A stretch of DNA of 7,034 bases from SZUA-186 sp041552135 (GTDB lineage: Bacteria; Pseudomonadota; Gammaproteobacteria; UBA9214), in the NCBI GenBank assembly GCA_041552135.1, contig JBFELL010000151.1, positions 1-7,034 of the forward strand, written 5' to 3'. The translations under genes and the position numbers were made by a program. The notes under the pieces are model-generated. The model was not told where the DNA came from. It was given only the letters and a program-made list of their open reading frames with translations, and made no database searches. Positions 5,397 through 7,034 of the stretch are shown here, piece after piece. Within the stretch, counting starts at the first letter, position 1. Every line of letters begins with the position of its first letter.

Positions 5397-6866
5397 ATGA
5401 CACGCATCATCACCATTGCCAGTGGAATTGCCGGGAGCGGCAAGTCACACCTGGCCATCAACCTGGCGACCGAGTTTGTCAGGAAGGGACGACTCGTCGG
5501 CCTGTATCACGATGACCGTGGACGTGCATCGATCGACCGCCTGCTGCAGCTCTCGCGCATGACGACACCCAGGAGCGGTCCTGACAATGAGAATGTCCTG
5601 TGTCATGGCTACCAGGGCCTCGATGTTATTTCATCGCGCTACCCGCTGGCCAGCTGGAACACCCTTGGTGCCGAGCAGCTTGCCGCCCTGGTTGCCGCGC
5701 ACGAGGTCTGGAAGGGCTACGACGATTTTCTGATCGATACCTCCGGCATGTCACCGCGCGGTGTGGTTGCCTGCTGCATGCTGTCTCGGCCGGTGGTCCT
5801 TGTCGTCACGCCGCAGACCCAGTCGCAGGCAGAGGCCTTCGCGCTGCTGAAGGTGCTGCGGCTGAACGAGTTCGGCAGTCCGGTGTTCCTGGTCATCAAC
5901 CGGGTAAGTGTTACCACCGATGTCGGCGGCATACACGATCGCCTGGCCGAAATGGCCGAGCGGCACCTGGGCCTCGAACTGCCGCTGCTGGGTACCGTTG
6001 CCGAAGACGAACATGTCATGGCGGCACAACGCATCCACCAGGCCTGCTCCTCGGTGTTCCCGGAGGCACCCGCTTCTGCCGATGTCGTCAGGCTGGCGGA
6101 TGCCATGGCCCGGGTGGAGCTGCCCCGGGCGGAGACCACCGCGCTGGAGGGCTTCTGGAAGTCGCTGGTGGATGTCATGCACAAACCCATCCATCTGGCC
6201 GGGCATGTCGACCTGTCGGATTTTGACTACCTGGAGGCGCCGCCCCCCGAAATTGACCGGCCGCCCGAGCAGTCCGCCAGGCAGGAATCCACCTTGTTGC
6301 GTTACGAAGGCCCCATGGTGCGGCTGGACCGGGTCATGGAAAGTTTCTCCAGTGTCATGCGCGTGATGGCCGATGACCTGCTGGCGTTCTATGAGCGGCT
6401 GCTGGACACGGATGACATGCCGGAAACGACCGGTAATGACAGCGCGGCGCTGGAACGCAAACTGGCCGTCATCCTCCGGGTGCTCAAAGACGCCATCAAC
6501 CAGCAGCGGCAGGTCTGTATCCAGATCGAGGAAAATACCGTTGGGGTGGAAGACGCCGACTGGCTGAGGCCCGGCCACTACATCAAGTATGCCCTGCGTG
6601 TTCCGGCCGAGGAGGAAGCCATGGCCCGGCTTATCCGGGAAATGGAGCAGTTGCCCGGCGTGCGCCACAATCAGGGCGAGGACGGGGAGTGTATCTGCGA
6701 GGCGCTGTCAGCGCAGCGCGATACCTGCCTCGGCGTGGTGCATACCCCGCAGGGTGATATCCGGATCCATTACTGGTATGCGCTCGAGCCGGGCGTGGGT
6801 CTGTCTGCCGGTTTGCCGTCCGCCCGCCCGCTCGACCATCACCCGGCAAACAAGCGGGTACACTGA
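5397..6866 (+). CDS. MinD/FlhG-like P-loop ATPase with an unrecognised C-terminal region
   Basis: The first 240 or so of 489 residues look like the MinD/FlhG branch of the ParA superfamily, ATPases that dimerise on membranes and position cell structures. The start MTRIITIASG matches the first strand of that family. The P-loop is GIAGSGKS (10-17); MinD and FlhG have GKGGVGK(T/S), so Ile11 stands where the signature lysine should be. D40 in HDDRGRASID fits the switch I aspartate, FLIDTSG (111-117) the Walker B strand, and VVLVVTPQTQSQAEAFALLK (133-152) and FLVINRV (164-170) the strands that follow. After a Pro-rich linker (about 280-292), residues about 300-489 form an extra region: two likely helices (307-335, 349-372), then a beta-alpha-beta-like segment (HYIKYALRVPAEEEAMARLI, 394-413) and further strands; I know no family for it. 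ATG 5397 is chosen by homology. No good ribosome binding site precedes it, so coupling to the lipoprotein gene 16 nt upstream is likely. An upstream ATG at 5325 would add 24 unrelated residues. Not a typical FlhG: no flagellar genes are visible. Confidence 0.82.
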   Translation: MTRIITIASGIAGSGKSHLAINLATEFVRKGRLVGLYHDDRGRASIDRLLQLSRMTTPRSGPDNENVLCHGYQGLDVISSRYPLASWNTLGAEQLAALVAAHEVWKGYDDFLIDTSGMSPRGVVACCMLSRPVVLVVTPQTQSQAEAFALLKVLRLNEFGSPVFLVINRVSVTTDVGGIHDRLAEMAERHLGLELPLLGTVAEDEHVMAAQRIHQACSSVFPEAPASADVVRLADAMARVELPRAETTALEGFWKSLVDVMHKPIHLAGHVDLSDFDYLEAPPPEIDRPPEQSARQESTLLRYEGPMVRLDRVMESFSSVMRVMADDLLAFYERLLDTDDMPETTGNDSAALERKLAVILRVLKDAINQQRQVCIQIEENTVGVEDADWLRPGHYIKYALRVPAEEEAMARLIREMEQLPGVRHNQGEDGECICEALSAQRDTCLGVVHTPQGDIRIHYWYALEPGVGLSAGLPSARPLDHHPANKRVH

Positions 6867-7022
6867 ACGGTCGTACCGCCGGCATGCCCTGGACGGGTTC
6901 ACCCTGGCAGGGGCGATGCTATCCGCGATAACGGGTCAATATGCCAGCTACACGTCGCGAACAGATTCGCTCCTGCGTTTGCCGGTATTCGCTATGCGGG
7001 CAGCGGTGGTTGAAGGCTGATT

Positions 7023-7034
7023 ATGCCGGACATA
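7023..7034 (+). CDS. Possible start of a downstream gene, cut by window end
   Basis: GAAGG at 7012-7016 lies 6 nt before an ATG at 7023, a good ribosome binding site spacing, and the frame reads MPDI to the window edge. Only four codons are visible, so no product can be named. The 156 bases between the ATPase stop and this ATG hold no convincing terminator or promoter. If real, this could be a fourth gene of the cluster. Confidence 0.35.

Noticed and set aside
5751..6668. A 305-codon open frame on the - strand opposite the ATPase gene
   Set aside because: The sense frame has the P-loop, Walker B and following ATPase strands; the antisense product shows no motif and the biased composition of a shadow frame.
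6841..6882. Terminator after the ATPase gene
   Set aside because: Only short imperfect pairings are present (ACCCG/CGGGT with a 9-nt loop, GGTAC/GTACC, CGGT/ACCG) and no T-run follows any of them.
6916..7020. 34-codon frame after the ATPase gene (MLSAITGQ...)
   Set aside because: AGGGG lies only 2 nt before the ATG, too close for initiation, and the product has no recognisable feature.
1..7034. CRISPR array, tRNA, rRNA, insertion sequence or phage attachment site
   Set aside because: No regularly spaced repeats, cloverleaf-like sequence, transposase or terminal inverted repeats were seen on either strand.

Overview
This GC-rich window looks like a chromosomal segment of a gammaproteobacterium. 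That reading rests on the LigA type, on the FlhG/MinD-like and GGDEF-EAL proteins, and on the codon bias; the genus cannot be named from sequence alone. All confidently called genes lie on the + strand. The long open frames on the - strand are GC-driven shadows.

Layout. (1) Bases 2-622 hold the last 206 codons of ligA (NAD-dependent DNA ligase), with the helix-hairpin-helix region and the BRCT domain. (2) Bases 623-772 are a spacer with a plausible sigma70 promoter (TTGTCC, 17 bp, TGC-TAGAAC) and a doubtful 34-codon hydrophobic ORF. (3) Bases 773-2563 encode a complete SLC13/DASS-type permease with two RCK_C (TrkA_C) domains between its membrane halves. (4) Bases 2564-2873 are a gap of about 310 bases. 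It starts with a small hairpin over the permease stop codon, continues through an AT-rich island (about 2676-2740) that probably holds a promoter, and ends in a leader with two overlapping tiny ORFs. (5) Bases 2874-6866 form a tight three-gene cluster with gaps of 14 and 16 nt: a membrane-bound sensor GGDEF-EAL protein, a 61-residue lipoprotein, and a 489-residue MinD/FlhG-like P-loop ATPase. (6) Bases 6867-7034 are a short tail, possibly ending with the first four codons of another gene.

How the genes may work together. LigA and the permease are ordinary housekeeping and transport genes. The cluster at 2874-6866 is the part to look at. A cyclic-di-GMP enzyme with both catalytic domains apparently intact sits behind a periplasmic sensor domain and is followed by a probable outer-membrane lipoprotein. 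The third gene encodes a ParA/MinD-superfamily ATPase in which the signature lysine of the deviant Walker A motif is replaced by isoleucine, and which carries a C-terminal region of about 190 residues that I do not recognise. A shared role in c-di-GMP-linked envelope or polar organisation is inferred from the gene order and is not shown by the sequence. A strong GC-rich hairpin inside the lipoprotein gene (5262-5282) could separate expression of the first and third genes.
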